Assembly (NCBI RefSeq): GCF_029962835.1
Contig: NC_080577.1
Location: 32,098,501 to 32,162,500 of the forward strand
DNA: 64,000 bases
Direction: 5' to 3'
Source of the DNA: Magnolia sinica
Lineage: Eukaryota; Streptophyta; Magnoliopsida; Magnoliales; Magnoliaceae
The notes below the pieces were generated by a model. The model saw only the letters and a program-made list of their open reading frames with translations. It was not told the DNA's origin and did no database searches. A program made the translations under genes and the position numbers. Below are positions 33,480-44,962 of the stretch, piece by piece. The stretch's first letter is position 1. Every line of letters begins with the position of its first letter.

Positions 33480-34255
33480 TAATGGAACCCCATCATTTTG
33501 TCTAATGGAACCCTATCACTTTGTCAAATGAACATGTTAGTTTGTCTATTGAAACCCCGTCATTTTATTTGATAAGCCGCTACTTTATCTAGTGAAATCC
33601 TGTCACTTTCGTCACCTTTTCTAGTGGAACCAAGTCACTTTATTCAAAAATTCGTCATTTTATCGATTAAAACCCTATCAATTTGGCTGGCAACCCCATC
33701 ACTTTATCTAGTGGAACATCGTTACTTTGTCTAATGGAACCTTCATACTTTGTACAATAATCATGTCATTTTGTCTATTAGAACGTTGTCACTTTGTTTA
33801 GTACCACTTTCACTTTATCTAGTGAAATCTTGTCACTTTATCTAGCAACCTCATCACTCTTTGTAGAACCTCGTCATTTGATACAGTAGAGCTTTGTCAC
33901 TTTGTCCTACTACATAGTCTCTTTGTCTAGTAGAACCTCATCACTTTGTCCAGCAACCCAATCACTTTATCTAGTGGACCTCGTCACTTCGTCCAACAGT
34001 CTCGTCACTTTGTCCAGCAACCTCATCACTTTGTCTAGTGGAACCTAGTCACTTTGTCTTTCAGCATTATCACTTAGTTTAGTGGAACCAGGTCACTTTG
34101 TCCGGCAACCCATCACTTTTTTTGACAATTTGTAACTTTGTCTAATGGAACCCTATTTACTTTGTCTCTTGTAACCTTATTAATTTGTTTAGTGGAATCA
34201 TGTTGTTTTGTCGAGCAACATCGTCACTTTGTTTAGTATAACTTAGTCCCACATA
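33480..34255. repeat. Minisatellite with CACTTTGTCTAGTGGAACC-like unit
   Basis: A unit of about 20-27 bp, roughly TCACTTTGTCTAGTGGAACC with a variable YCRT linker, recurs some 30 times. The first third is mirrored in the right arm at 35400-35650; the rest exists only on the left, so the array expanded or contracted on one side. Translations give no conserved protein. Confidence 0.85.
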
Positions 34256-34299
34256 CGAGAAAAGGTCACAAATGGAGTTGAACCAAGTAACATTGCAAA

Positions 34300-34560
34300 G
34301 GCATAATGATAGTAGGGTCGGGATATCCCCACCCTCCGAACCGGACGTGAAGGTTTCCCCTCATCTGGCTCTCTGCAGGGGAATCTCCACTCATTGCTTC
34401 CCCTAATATCCTCCCTTTACTACATCATGGCGGTTTACAGGATATCCCAGAGGCTCGCTCGGAAAGGCTGCTATACTACACCTTTTTACTCCTTTCTACT
34501 CTAATATACTCTACTATAGTAATCACTAGACTCACTATAGTAGTTTGTCCGGCTGCTTTT
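34300..34560 (-). other. Probable organellar group II intron fragment (NUMT/NUPT)
   Basis: On the minus strand a stretch at about 34315-34385 reads GAGAGCCAGATGAGGGGAAA, then CCTTCACGTCCGGTTCGGAG. That is the GAGCC...GAAA...GGTTC stem-loop style of group II introns in plant organelles. The surrounding DNA is richer in GC and unlike the flanking repeats. I think it is a nuclear copy of mitochondrial DNA, but this rests on memory of the motif; extent and source intron are unknown. Confidence 0.45.
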
Positions 34561-34701
34561 GCTGAAATCATTACTCTTCATTCTCCAATGCTTTAACAAT
34601 TGCGTTCCCTAGACCACTACCATGTAGTTAGGTAGCGACAATCAATCCGTAGTGACGGGAATCTAGGAATGAATGGGGATCCCTATCAATATTAAAATGA
34701 A

Positions 34702-34707
<6 letters not shown>

Positions 34708-34768
<61 letters not shown>
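34708..34768. repeat. (TA)n microsatellite in the centre
   Basis: About 30 uninterrupted TA units. The Tyr/Ile-rich frame across it is an artefact. Confidence 0.95.
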
Positions 34769-34769
<1 letters not shown>

Positions 34770-34771
<2 letters not shown>

Positions 34772-35400
34772 TTCTCCCTTTCTCTCAATAGATGCTTCTT
34801 CTAATAACCCCGTCACATTGTCTAATGAGTAAGAAAAAATTATTGACAATGGATGGTCTATATTGTTGGTGGCCCCATATGATTTAAGGCCCACGTTGAA
34901 TTGTCTTATTACCATGAAAACTATTCATTATATATTGTTCTTGAAAACTATGCTTAATTATCTTGATGTTTAGTAAATATTGGGGGTTGTACCTCACTGG
35001 GATAGCCATTGACGCTATCAAACCATATTCAGTGTGTAGGAGACGTAGATGATGGGCATTTTGGTGTTCACGTGGAATAGGAGGAGCTAGATGATCTTGC
35101 GACTCTCTATTCCTAATTTCATTCATATTTAATTTGTACCGTTTTGTATTGTAAAAACTTAAGATATTAGTTTGTATAAGCCTTCAGGTAGCCACTCGAT
35201 TATTTTGTTATGTATATTTGGACTGCCTATTATACTTAATTTATTTCTATTCCACTAAATTGCTAACTTTGATAAAGAAAAAATGTACGTGAAATTTGGG
35301 CTATATTTAAAAATCAACGTTCAGGTTTTTGAAAAACGAGTAGTGTACTCGGGTTTCGGGAACCGGAGTTTTACAGACGTGATTATTGGTCAAAGAAACA
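34770..35400. other. Spacer between the inverted arms
   Basis: Unique-looking AT-rich DNA with no counterpart in the arms. A short open frame on the minus strand (34884-35126) shows no recognisable motif. Confidence 0.5.
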
Positions 35401-35888
35401 GGGTTCCATTAGACAAAGTGACGAAGTTCTACTAGATAAAGTAATGGGGTTGCCAGATAGATTGATAGGGTTTCGCTTGATAAAATGACGAGTTTTCAAA
35501 TAAAGTGACTTGGTTCTACTAGACAAAGTGACGATGTTATTCCGCAAAGTGACATCGCTAGATAAAGTGACGGCTTGTCAAATAAAATGATGGGGTTTCA
35601 ATAGACAAAGTGACGGGTTCATTTAACAAAGTGATAATGTTCCATTAGATAAACTAATGTGTTCATTTTATATAATCATCATGGTGGGTTCTATAAGTTT
35701 TAAGGGTGGATGTCTCTCTTCTAAATATTTTCTTTGGTGTAGCTCACATGAATCTCTTATTAACATATTATTTTTTTTGGATTCGGGCCTAAACGATTAC
35801 GCATCTAATTGTCAGAGTGTATTTTGTACACATTATGATGGGCCCCCACCAAAAATTCAATCCCCCATACTTCTCTAATTGTAAAGAG

Positions 35889-35949
<61 letters not shown>

Positions 35950-37944
35950 ATATATATGTATGTATATATATTGTATGGGGCGTGACTCTTGATTTTTTTG
36001 GGGCCCACTTGATATTTATGTAATATCCATTATAACCATTGGCTATTAAGTCCCATATTGAGCCTAGAGATATGCACTAAAGGAAATAGTTGGGAGAGAG
36101 ATGTCCACCCTTTATTTTAAAGGATCAAACATTATACTTACATCAAAATCCACTTCAATAACTAAATTATTTTTTTAAAAGAAGCATTTTACAAAAAATC
36201 ATATCGATACATAAATCACTTTGGCCAGACTAATGGAAACAATTTGGAAGGTGAGGATTGTCTATACACTGTTTACAATTATGTGGTCAACCTAAATTAT
36301 AGATAGAATTGATTGGGTGATGCACTTTGTGGTCCAGGTTGATTTTTCAGAAAACATGATAGTAAGGTCCACCTGATCCATTGACTATTTGCTCATACCA
36401 GTGACTTTGACAAAGGCGACACTGATATCATATACCACCAATTGCAGTGTTGTGTGTTATTGAAAAAGCTCTATTGGCTCCACCATGATGTATGTAGTTT
36501 ATCCACGTCATCCATCCATTTTTAGTTCATGAGCACGAAATTGAGGAATATCCAAATCTCAGGTGGACCACACCACAAGAAACATTGGTGATTCGAAGAT
36601 TAGCAGCTAATATTCCTTGCTAATTAGGCGGATTTTGTAAATATTGTTTTTATCTTATAAAATTGCCATGAGATGATGTCACCTAATTAAATTTTAAAAG
36701 AAAGAAATTGGAGGTGGATTAGCTACCAACAGGAGGTTGAGTAGCTGGACTCAAGTGACTTCACCAATTTATGTGGGGCCCACCATGATGTATGTGTTGT
36801 ATTCACACTGTCCATCCATTTGGAGAGATCATTTTAGGGCATGATCAAAAGAATGAAGCAGATCCAAAGCTGGAGTGGACCGCACCACATAAAACAGTGA
36901 GGAGAGTTATGACCACAGTTGAAGCCTTCTTAAGGTCCACCGTGATTTTTATTTGAGATCCAACCTATTCATAAGTTGACATAGACATTAAAGAAGGGAA
37001 AACATAAATATTAGCTTGATCGAAAACTTTTGTAACCCTTGAAGTTTTTAATGGTGGGCATGACTCTCTTCACTGTTTTATGTGGTGGGGTCCACTCGAG
37101 TTTTAGATCTGATTCATTCTTTGGCTCATGCCCTAAAATGATCTCTCCAAATGGATGGACGGTGTGGATACAAAACATACATCATGGTGGGATCCACATA
37201 ACTAGGTGACGTCACTTTAGTAGCGAGTCTCGCTACTTAACTCGTGCAGTGAATCCCCATATGAAAGGAAGCGGATTTCATAGTGAGTAACTCACTACGT
37301 TAGCGTATTGAGTAAACTCTGTGGGGTCCACCATAACTTATGTATGTTATCCGCTCTATCCATCAATTTTACCAGATAAGTTTAGGGCTTGAGACCAAAA
37401 ATGAAGCATATACAATGTTAAAATGGACCACACTATAGGAAACAGTTGAATTAAACGCTTGCTGTTGAAAATTTCTTAGGGGCTACAAAAGTTTTGGATC
37501 AAGCTTATATTTGTGTTTTCTCTTCATCCATGCCTGTATGATCTCATGAACATGTTGGATGACAAATAAACATCACTGTAGGGCCTAACAAGGTTTCAAC
37601 GGTGGAAATCATTATCCCCACTGTTTACTGTGGTATGATCCACTTGATATTTGGACATACTTCAATTTTGGGCTCAACCCCTTAAATTAGATGGAAAAAC
37701 AAATGGACGGCGTGACCACATACATACAAGGTGGGCCCAATTGAGTTTACTTAGTACGGTAAGAGCAAGAGCGTACTGTTATGCAATCCGATTTCCAAAC
37801 GAAACTGTCTAACTACGTTAGACTTTTTCTGAAATGTAGTTTTTTTATATTAAAAAAAGCCAGTAACGTGGCACTTACAGTGATGTGGACCAATAATAAT
37901 ATTGGATTCAGCTGCTCGCTGTCTCCACGAAACAGAGGATCCGT
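35400..37944 (-). repeat. Right arm of the large imperfect inverted repeat
   Basis: Colinear inverse copy of 29718-33745 without the SINE, hAT and half-MITE insertions found there. It includes MITE copies at about 36770-37215 and 37260-37800 and the TA run at 35893-35957. An insert near 37827-37912 has no counterpart on the left. Sample blocks: GGTGAGGATTGTCTATACAC here mirrors GTGTATAGACAATCCTCACC at 32910. Confidence 0.8.
35893..35957. repeat. (TA)n / (TATG)n microsatellite, right arm
   Basis: TA run grading into TATGTATG; counterpart of 33207-33235 but much longer. Confidence 0.9.
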
Positions 37945-37961
37945 GCTCATAGAAATCAGTC

Positions 37962-38045
37962 TGTGGGTGTCTTTTTCCAAAGTGCTTGTGAAAGACACTA
38001 ACACTACTAGAGAAGAAAAAAAGAAGAGTAAAAAGGTACGGCTCA
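37962..38045 (+). repeat. Direct repeat flanking the large inverted structure, right copy
   Basis: Same orientation as 29617-29708. Nearly every difference is C to T or G to A in this copy (for example CTC to CTT, ACC to ACT, GGA to AGA or GAA, AGC to AGT), the pattern left by deamination of methylated cytosines. Confidence 0.6.
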
Positions 38046-38139
38046 GATAGAGCTTGCGTGATGCAAAAGTCGCAAGAAGAGGAAGTACCAAGTCACGATT
38101 ATTAAAAAAAAAAAACTTTGGTAGTATGTGCATGATACA

Positions 38140-39336
38140 TGTTATGGGAAAAATAGATCAACCAATAAGATAAAATCAAGTCAGAACTTTATGTGCTTAT
38201 CCAGGTCGGACAATAGACCGATACGACCGAAATAACTACCTTTGATCCGAGACCTAGCAGGAAATGGGATCGAGCTCGGGATATCATCGTCGAAACAGAA
38301 AGACCTATCACCTGCCATAGGAGTCAGATCGACAAGATTCCAGGTTGGCATACTCCTAGGTAAGGGTGTACACGAACCGAGCTAGCTCGGTTAGCTTGCT
38401 CGACTCGACTCAGTTCGAAGCTGAGTTCGAGCCAAGTCGAGATGATTTTTTGAACTCAAAAATGAGTTCGAGCTGGCCCCAGCTCGACTTGACTTGACTC
38501 GGATCGAACCCAACTCGAATTGAACTCGGATCGAATCAGTTTGGTGACTCGGTTACTTTGATGTTGATGTTGTTCACCAAGTGTGGCTGGTGGCAAGGAA
38601 GGTATGTATATGAAACAAATACCCATTTTTTTTTCTTGATTTTTTATGTTGCTTAGAAGGTGTTTGATAAAATATTTGTAAAATCACTATTGTTGTTTTA
38701 CATACAGTGAGATTTTGAAGGTGTAGTTCATGTATTTGTAAAAAATGCTGCATAGACAAACTTGACTCGAACTGGCTCGAGCTATTGACCAAACTGAGCC
38801 AAGCTGGCTAGTCAAGCTCGAGGACCGAGCCAAGTCGAGTTCAAGCAGGGGTCAGCTAGTGGCCGAGCTGAGCTGAGGCCAGCTTGCCTCAATTCGACTC
38901 GGTGTACACTCCTACTCCCAGGTCAGCACAACCCACCTCCTTTTGAATCTGGCCTGATCCTGACCGCATCTTTCCGAGATCCTGGCCAAAGATATAGGAA
39001 GTCTACCGCAACATGGATCCGTTCGAGATGTTAGCCGAGAATCTAGGAAAATCCTCATGACTTATAGTAGGACTCGAATCCTATTGCGAGGTATCCCTAC
39101 TAAATAGAGAGATCCCTCCTACGCCACTGCCCCTCCTCACCTATAAATAGGAGCGTTCCTAATGGTGAAAGGTATGCACAATTCTAAGCCTTAAACCCAA
39201 TCTTCAACGAGACCCAGATTCAATGGCTTGACTTTGGCATCGAAGGGTCCCCTGCTTAAGTCAGGGTCTTCTTTATCCATTTTTTGTGTAGACACTCGAA
39301 GGTCCAGGGAAGGCTAACCAATTTTCTGCATCAACA
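38140..39336 (+). mobile_element. Gypsy-type LTR with start of interior, hAT-interrupted
   Basis: Starts TGTTATGGGAAAAATAGATC, ends TTTTCTGCATCAACA, followed at once by GTTTGGCGCTGAATGTGGG, a primer-binding-site region of the TTTGGCGCC type common in plant Gypsy elements. TATAAATAGG near 39142 is a likely promoter. Without the 554-bp hAT insertion and its duplication the LTR is about 635 bp. Interior sequence survives only to about 39440; no second LTR follows. Same family as the solo LTR at 24948-25637. Confidence 0.78.
38361..38914. mobile_element. hAT-type MITE inside the LTR
   Basis: Starts TAAGGGTGTACACGAACCGA and ends TCGGTGTACACTCCTA; flanked by 8-bp duplications CTCCTAGG/CTCCCAGG (38353-38360, 38915-38922). 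Sister of 31524-32158, with the same CTCGACTCG-rich subterminal parts and the same central AAACAAATACCCATTTTT-like block. Confidence 0.85.
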
Positions 39337-39439
39337 GTTTGGCGCTGAATGTGGGAATGACTTCAAAACCGTTTTCTTTGCTTACAACAACTTAACAATG
39401 GCAAATGAGAAAAAGAAAGCTCCAGCCTCCACTATTCTA

Positions 39440-39910
39440 TAGTGTAATCCTTTACTTTTCCTGTCAAGCAAATTACATTCCTTAGTGTAATTCTTTACTT
39501 TCAACCTACTGTTTACATTCCGTAGTGTAATCCGTAGTGTTAATCAACTAGTTGGTCATCTTAGTTGTAATTTGAGAATACGCTCACACGTTGGATTCGG
39601 TTATTCACTCGGAAAGGTGTTTTGCAACTGTTTCTTGCAACCAACTATAAAAATCCCTTTCTTATTTCACTTCATATGTATTAAAAAGTCCTTTCGTACA
39701 AAAGGTAAAGGTGTAACCCATCATTAGAGGACGAACCCCACCATCTGAATATCGTTTGATCTTGTTTACATATTGAGCGAGTGGTTGAATAGACGATCGA
39801 TCTCATCAGATATCAGTTATACACTACATGTCTGCATATCTTGGTGATTGTGGTGATAGTTGTTTGGTTTAAATTGAGCTACAATTTCAATTCTGGCACG
39901 CCCGCACACA
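39440..39910 (+). mobile_element. LTR fragment with primer-binding-site motif
   Basis: A TATAAAAATCCC promoter-like motif near 39646 and, at the end, CAATTTCAATTCTGGCACGC followed by CCGCAC. The TTCTGGCACGCCCG motif is the usual start of the interior in a widespread group of plant Gypsy elements. A TTACATTCCKTAGTGTAAT motif is repeated near its start. No coding interior follows. Confidence 0.5.
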
Positions 39911-40580
39911 ACCGAAAACAGAACCACGCAATAGACATAATAAAATAAAATTGAAGGAAGTTGAGAAGTAATGCTACTCTTAAGTAGTATTTGATTTTGA
40001 ATATAAAAGTATAAGTTATGTATGTATTCTGTAGGTTATTAAAACTTTTAATATGCATTTTTTTTAATAAAAAGTAGGGCCAATAATAAAAGAGATGTTA
40101 TTCTTTAACACTTTGACAAAAATATATAAGACGCCAGATATGTTCTTGTCTTTCTAATTTCTATTGTGTTTTCTTTCTTATATATGATATTATATGAAAA
40201 TTGATTTGTTGTTGATATTTGATAATGCTTGAAATTTGATATTTTTAAGTGTTAAATGAATAGTTGTCCAATATTTTTGCTTGTTTGTTTAGAAAAAGTG
40301 AAGTTCTTTACGATAAATAACTAAATATATAATTAATAAAATCATAGATACAAAATATAAGACTTGTATTGAAATATAATAAACTAATGTTATAACAAAA
40401 ATATTACTATGTATCAACCCAACCAACCCTACCGAGCTTGCTCGGGTTGGGCTTGGGTTGAGAATTCCCGACTTGAGGTTAATTGGGTTAGGTTTGAGGT
40501 ATATGAACCTTGGGTTGGGCTAGGATTGAGCACCAACCTGGCCCAACTTGCCTGACTTTCAGCCCTAGTATCAAAGCAGA
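39910..40580. other. AT-rich intergenic DNA
   Basis: Nothing recognised except a GGGTTGGGCTTGGGTTGAG run near 40445-40560 that ends TTTCAGCCCTAG, resembling one end of a hAT-type repeat. Confidence 0.45.
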
Positions 40581-40589
40581 ATATCAAGT

Positions 40590-41430
40590 GTTTGAATTCG
40601 ACAGCAGCAAATATGCCTTTATAATATATTCTCCCACCTCAAATGATCTAATGAGAATGGATCATATGTCTCTGCAATGTGTGTGGAATTCAAAACATGC
40701 ATTAGTTGTCACTGCACAGCTTAAAAATCAGCACAATCAAAACTCAGGTGGCCCACACCACAGCAATAATGTAAAACCACGCCTAAAACTACTTCTAAAA
40801 TCACGTTGATTGCATGCTTTTATAAGGTGTGCCTTTATCATGGTGGGGCGCTTCATCTGGTAACTAGATTGCATGACATTGGATGTTACTCCAAATCACA
40901 TCGAATACACTCCTTCCAAACGCACAAAACCAAGTTCACAACGATTCACACCAATTCACACTCCCAAACGACCCCTTGTTGCATTGGATCCTCTTTTCAG
41001 AATTTAATTCAGCAGTGCTAAATGCACCTGAGTGACTTGGAGCAAATCACGGTAATGAAAACTGTGTTTGTACCATCTTTTTCTACGCAGGTGAATCATC
41101 AAATAGGTTAGAAGATTCACTGTGTTGTATGTGAAATTCAAACAATGCATTATGCGAGCTGCCTCATAAGTTCACCTGCATAGCTAAAAATCAGCCTAAT
41201 TCAAACTTAGGTGGGCCATGCTACAGAAATAATGTAAAATCGCGCCTAAAACTTCGAAAACCATGTGATTAGCATGATGGTTTTATAACGTGTTCCTTTA
41301 TTATGGTATTCAAACTTGGGTGGGCCATACTATAGTAATAATGTAAAATCACTCCTAAAACTCGTAAAACCATGTGAGTAGCTAGTTTTATAAGGTGTTC
41401 ATGTATGATGGTGGGACACACATAGCTCGA
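40590..41430. repeat. Diverged tandem repeat around AATAATGTAAAAYC
   Basis: A block containing ACTCAGGTGGCCCACACCAC, AATAATGTAAAACCACGCC and TTTTATAAGGTGTGCCTTTA recurs near 40740, 41205 and 41315. The last two copies are adjacent (period about 115 bp). The ORFs here are not conserved between copies. Confidence 0.6.
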
Positions 41431-41439
41431 TCATCTGCT

Positions 41440-43390
41440 TCTTTCGTTGTCACAGTTGCTTTGTAAAACGGACATAGCTACTAGACTAATACCAAAGTAC
41501 ATGGTATGTAATGTTCCTTTGTGGAGCCCATCATGTTGTGTGTTATTTCCAACCCGTCCAGTAGGTTAGCCCCACCCCACCACCATGATGTGATGTTCCG
41601 AAAATCATGCCTAACTAACCATTAGGTAGGCCATATCAACTAACATCCCACGTCTGCATTAGGCAGGAGATGATCGGGCAGAGTGGAAGAAACTAAATTC
41701 GGTAGTACCATCTCTCATGTGATGCATCGTTCAGGGCCGTCCATTTAGTGATAAACATCATTGATGGTCTATGATTAAACAGGTCCACATTATGGGGAAC
41801 TAGATTAACGGTCGTGATTGATACATAATCTTCTTGAGTGTGCTCCGGAGAGATGGCTCCACCATATTCCGGCCTGTCTGTATCATCTCCCACATTTTTC
41901 ATGGTTTGAACATTTTATTCAACGGGCCCACTTACGAATGACTTTTGCGCCACGATAATCCTCGGTGGGGCCCGCCCATGTTATGAATCTTCCGGAATAT
42001 GCTAAGCTTATTCCACAAGTAGTCAAGGGCTTGAACAGGAAGCCGTTCATCAGGGTGTTGGAGAATAAGCTAATTTCAGAAGCGTGGGGACTACCGGGTC
42101 CTGTGTATAGAATCCAACCTGTCCACCTGCATCCCACCATGGAATTTTGATTCCCCAAATATAAGGATGATCCGACCGTCAATTGGGTTACCGTGCGAAT
42201 TTGGACAAATTTGGATGGTTGTCCTTTGTTTTCAACGGTGGGGCCCATCGTGTTGTGTGTATGCAATCCAACCCGTTCGGTATGTGAAGCCCACCATGAT
42301 GGTAGGATGCAAGAAAACCCAGCTTATATAATAATTAGGCTGGCCGTGCTATGAAAAACAACGAACAACCGTTCAATAACCTCCAAGTTGACATGGGCGG
42401 CCACCTGACGGTTGGATGGACCTGATTTTTGGGGCCACCAAATTTCATGTTGGGGAGATCCTGATGGACGGATTGGATCTGATACGCACACCGTAGTGGG
42501 TCCCACGCTCACTACTTGTAGAATAAAATTATTTTACCAGGATTTGTGGAGGAACCATTGATTCTCACGGGCCCCACCATGGAAGGATCATGCTCCAAAA
42601 TTTCCTTACAGATCAAAATATCCTCTTTTTTTTTTCTGCGTTGGGTGTAAGCAATATCTTCATTTTGTTCTCCACCGTCCTTTTGCGCGCGCAGCAATTT
42701 TAACGGTCAGGAGTGCCCATTATAGAAAATTTTGAGGGTATGGTCAATCCACATGGTGGCCCAGTAGATCATAGGGTCTTGATCAGGAACCATTGGCGCA
42801 GCCGGTCAAACTGGTGGGTCGACCTCAGTCGTGGTAGAAGAACTGGCAGGTATTTTTGTTATTTACCTGTTGAACTGCAGAATGGAAGAACCATCGTCAA
42901 AAGCTCAACAGAGTGTTGCGCTTATTATAAGTGGCGTAGCATATCAAATAAGTTATGGAATAGAAACAAAGATCAGAGAAAAGATTCAGTGGATTCGTCT
43001 CCACTGAGGTTCTGTGAAACCTACCTTTTACAACATAAATGACAAAGGATACGATGAATCTGGACCGTCCATGATGTCTTCCCAGATATGGATGGGTGAA
43101 AACCAGAAGTAAACACAGATTCGAGAATCCCATCCGCTGATCAGTGTCTTTAAAACTGTTCGTGTTCTTCATTTCAGAAAGTTGTTAAAACGGATGGTTA
43201 TAATAGATTCATTGGTTTGGTTTCGGGAAACTTTGGCCGTCCATCTTAGGGGTCACTAAATAGACGGCATCACTGCCCTTCTTCCGTGTGGTTGCACGGA
43301 AGGTAGACGTGACGCTCCACTGAACAATTTCCCTGTTGGGAGTGGACCTCGTGTGGCGTAGGACACATGGAAGAATATGATTGGCCAAAA
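41440..43390. other. Intergenic DNA with GGGCCCAC-type fragments
   Basis: Scattered CCCACCATGATG and GTGGGGCCC motifs (near 41520, 41965, 42240, 42285, 42500, 42570) suggest old MITE pieces, but no complete element could be delimited. An open frame at 42713-43042 has no motif that I recognise. Confidence 0.4.
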
Positions 43391-43394
43391 CAAG

Positions 43395-43915
43395 CTCCTC
43401 CACGTAACCACTTCCCCAAGACGGTGCGACTCTTACAGTGGGTCCCACCATGATGTATGTATCGTATATCCAATCCGTTCATCTATTTTTACAGATTATT
43501 TTCGAACAAGATTCCAAATATGAATAAGATCGATATCTCAGGTGGTCCACACTTTAGGAAAAAGTGGGATTGACTAATAAAACCTTCTTGTGGATTAAAA
43601 ATGTTTTGGATCAATATGATATTTAGTTTTTCATTTCATCCATGTTTTTTTGATCTTATCAACAGGTTGGATTGAAAATAAACGTTACGGTGGTCCCTAG
43701 GGAATTTTTAATTTTGGAGCGTTCAACCACTACTGTTTCTTATAGTATGATCCACCTGAGATTTAGGCACTGTTAATTTTTTATCCGTGCCCTAAAATGA
43801 AATGTAGAAACAGATGGACGGTGTGGATATATAATACATACATGAAGGTGGGCTCCACGTTAAGGGCTGTACCGTCTTGGGCAAGGCCGGGGCCGCACCT
43901 AATCCGTCTCCTTTC
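43395..43915. mobile_element. Mutator-like MITE
   Basis: The left end (CCCAAGACGGTGCGACTC, then GTGGGTCCCACCATGATG) is mirrored at the right end (TGAAGGTGGGCTCCACG, GGCTGTACCGTCTTGGG). Standard inner blocks are present. Outer ends are uncertain. Confidence 0.65.
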
Positions 43916-44484
43916 CCATCCAGCGTCCTCTTTTCTTCCGTACTCGTAACGTCCGGAACGTCCTCCGAAAGCCGCTTGATATGAGCAGATTCCCTATTCC
44001 AACCAACGTAACCGTAGTTAGCTATAAATCTGTGGGCCCCACCTAAAGGACGGTTTCAACACGAACATGTGCCAACTGATCCCTGTTTATCTTTTCTTTT
44101 CTTTCTCTTCCCTATTCCCCCGGTAGACAGAGCTATTGTAAGCTTGTGGATCTTTGGTGTAGATCCAAACCGTTGAAATCATGATACCCATTTCAGCGTG
44201 GACAATCCTAGCCGTCGATTTCCGTGTCCTTTCCATGGTTTAATGTGGACGGCTTCTATTCTTTTATTTCCAACTGTCTATTTTCCGGCGCTCAAATAGA
44301 AGGGTGAGGATTTTACATTTTCAGTAATTTTCAGAGCATGTGCCATCAAAATAAGATCCCAATTACATCAACGGTTTGGATCATTACAATATTATATCCA
44401 CTTGCAAAAATTGAAAATCGGATCATAATGTACAAATTCTCCAGCCGAGCATTGTACAATGCCGTACTAAAGCACGGTTGGCCT

Positions 44485-44953
44485 TAGTAACTCAGTACGC
44501 TATGGCCAAGTAAACTCTGTGGGCCCCACCGTGATGTATGTATCCTATCTAGGTCGTCCATCCATTTTTTCAGCTCATTTCATGGCATAAACCCAAAATT
44601 GAAGCATATCCAAAGCTCAAGTGGACTACAACACAGGAAACAGTGTGAATTAAATTCCTACTATTAGAAAACTTTTTGAGACTATATGGGTTTTGAATCG
44701 GGATGATATTTATATTTTACCTTTATCCATGATGTCTGTATGACTTTATGAACGAATTAGATGACAAATAAATATAACTATGGGCCTTAGGAAGGTTTTA
44801 CGGTGGATGTCACTTGGTTTGCTTGAGCTTTGGTTATGCTTCAATTTTGTTTTTTTAATCTAAAATAATATTGAAAAACGGATGGACGGCATGGATAAGA
44901 TGTATACATACGTATGGGCGCCACGGAGCTTACTCAGTAGGCAATCGGCCTTC
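44485..44953. mobile_element. Mutator-like MITE with 9-bp duplication
   Basis: Flanked by GGTTGGCCT on both sides (44476-44484, 44954-44962). Inner blocks run from AAGTAAACTCTGTGGGCCCC to GGCGCCACGGAGCTTACTCA. The right end ATCGGCCTTC resembles the usual ATCCGCTTCC; the left terminus is eroded. Confidence 0.7.
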
Positions 44954-44962
44954 GGTTGGCCT

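Larger units (their letters stand above)
29718..33745 (+). repeat. Left arm of the large imperfect inverted repeat
   Basis: From GGATCCTCTGTTTCGTGGA onward this arm is colinear, in inverse orientation, with 35400-37944. Paired blocks: 29718-29800 with 37787-37944; 29800-30260 with 37235-37790; 30690-31200 with 36710-37235; 31200-31330 with 36600-36720; 32535-33480 with 35640-36595; 33480-33745 with 35400-35640. The left arm is longer because it holds insertions at about 30277-30690 (SINE and half MITE) and 31335-32535 (hAT element and half MITE). Confidence 0.8.

Noticed and set aside
33480..34255. CRISPR-like array of short repeats
   Set aside because: Units are degenerate, have no constant repeat with unique spacers, and lie in a plant nuclear repeat; it is a minisatellite.
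34628..34915. Tyr/Ile repeat protein
   Set aside because: Translated TA microsatellite.
42713..43042. 109-codon open frame
   Set aside because: No recognisable motif, no start or splice context, and it sits among MITE fragments.
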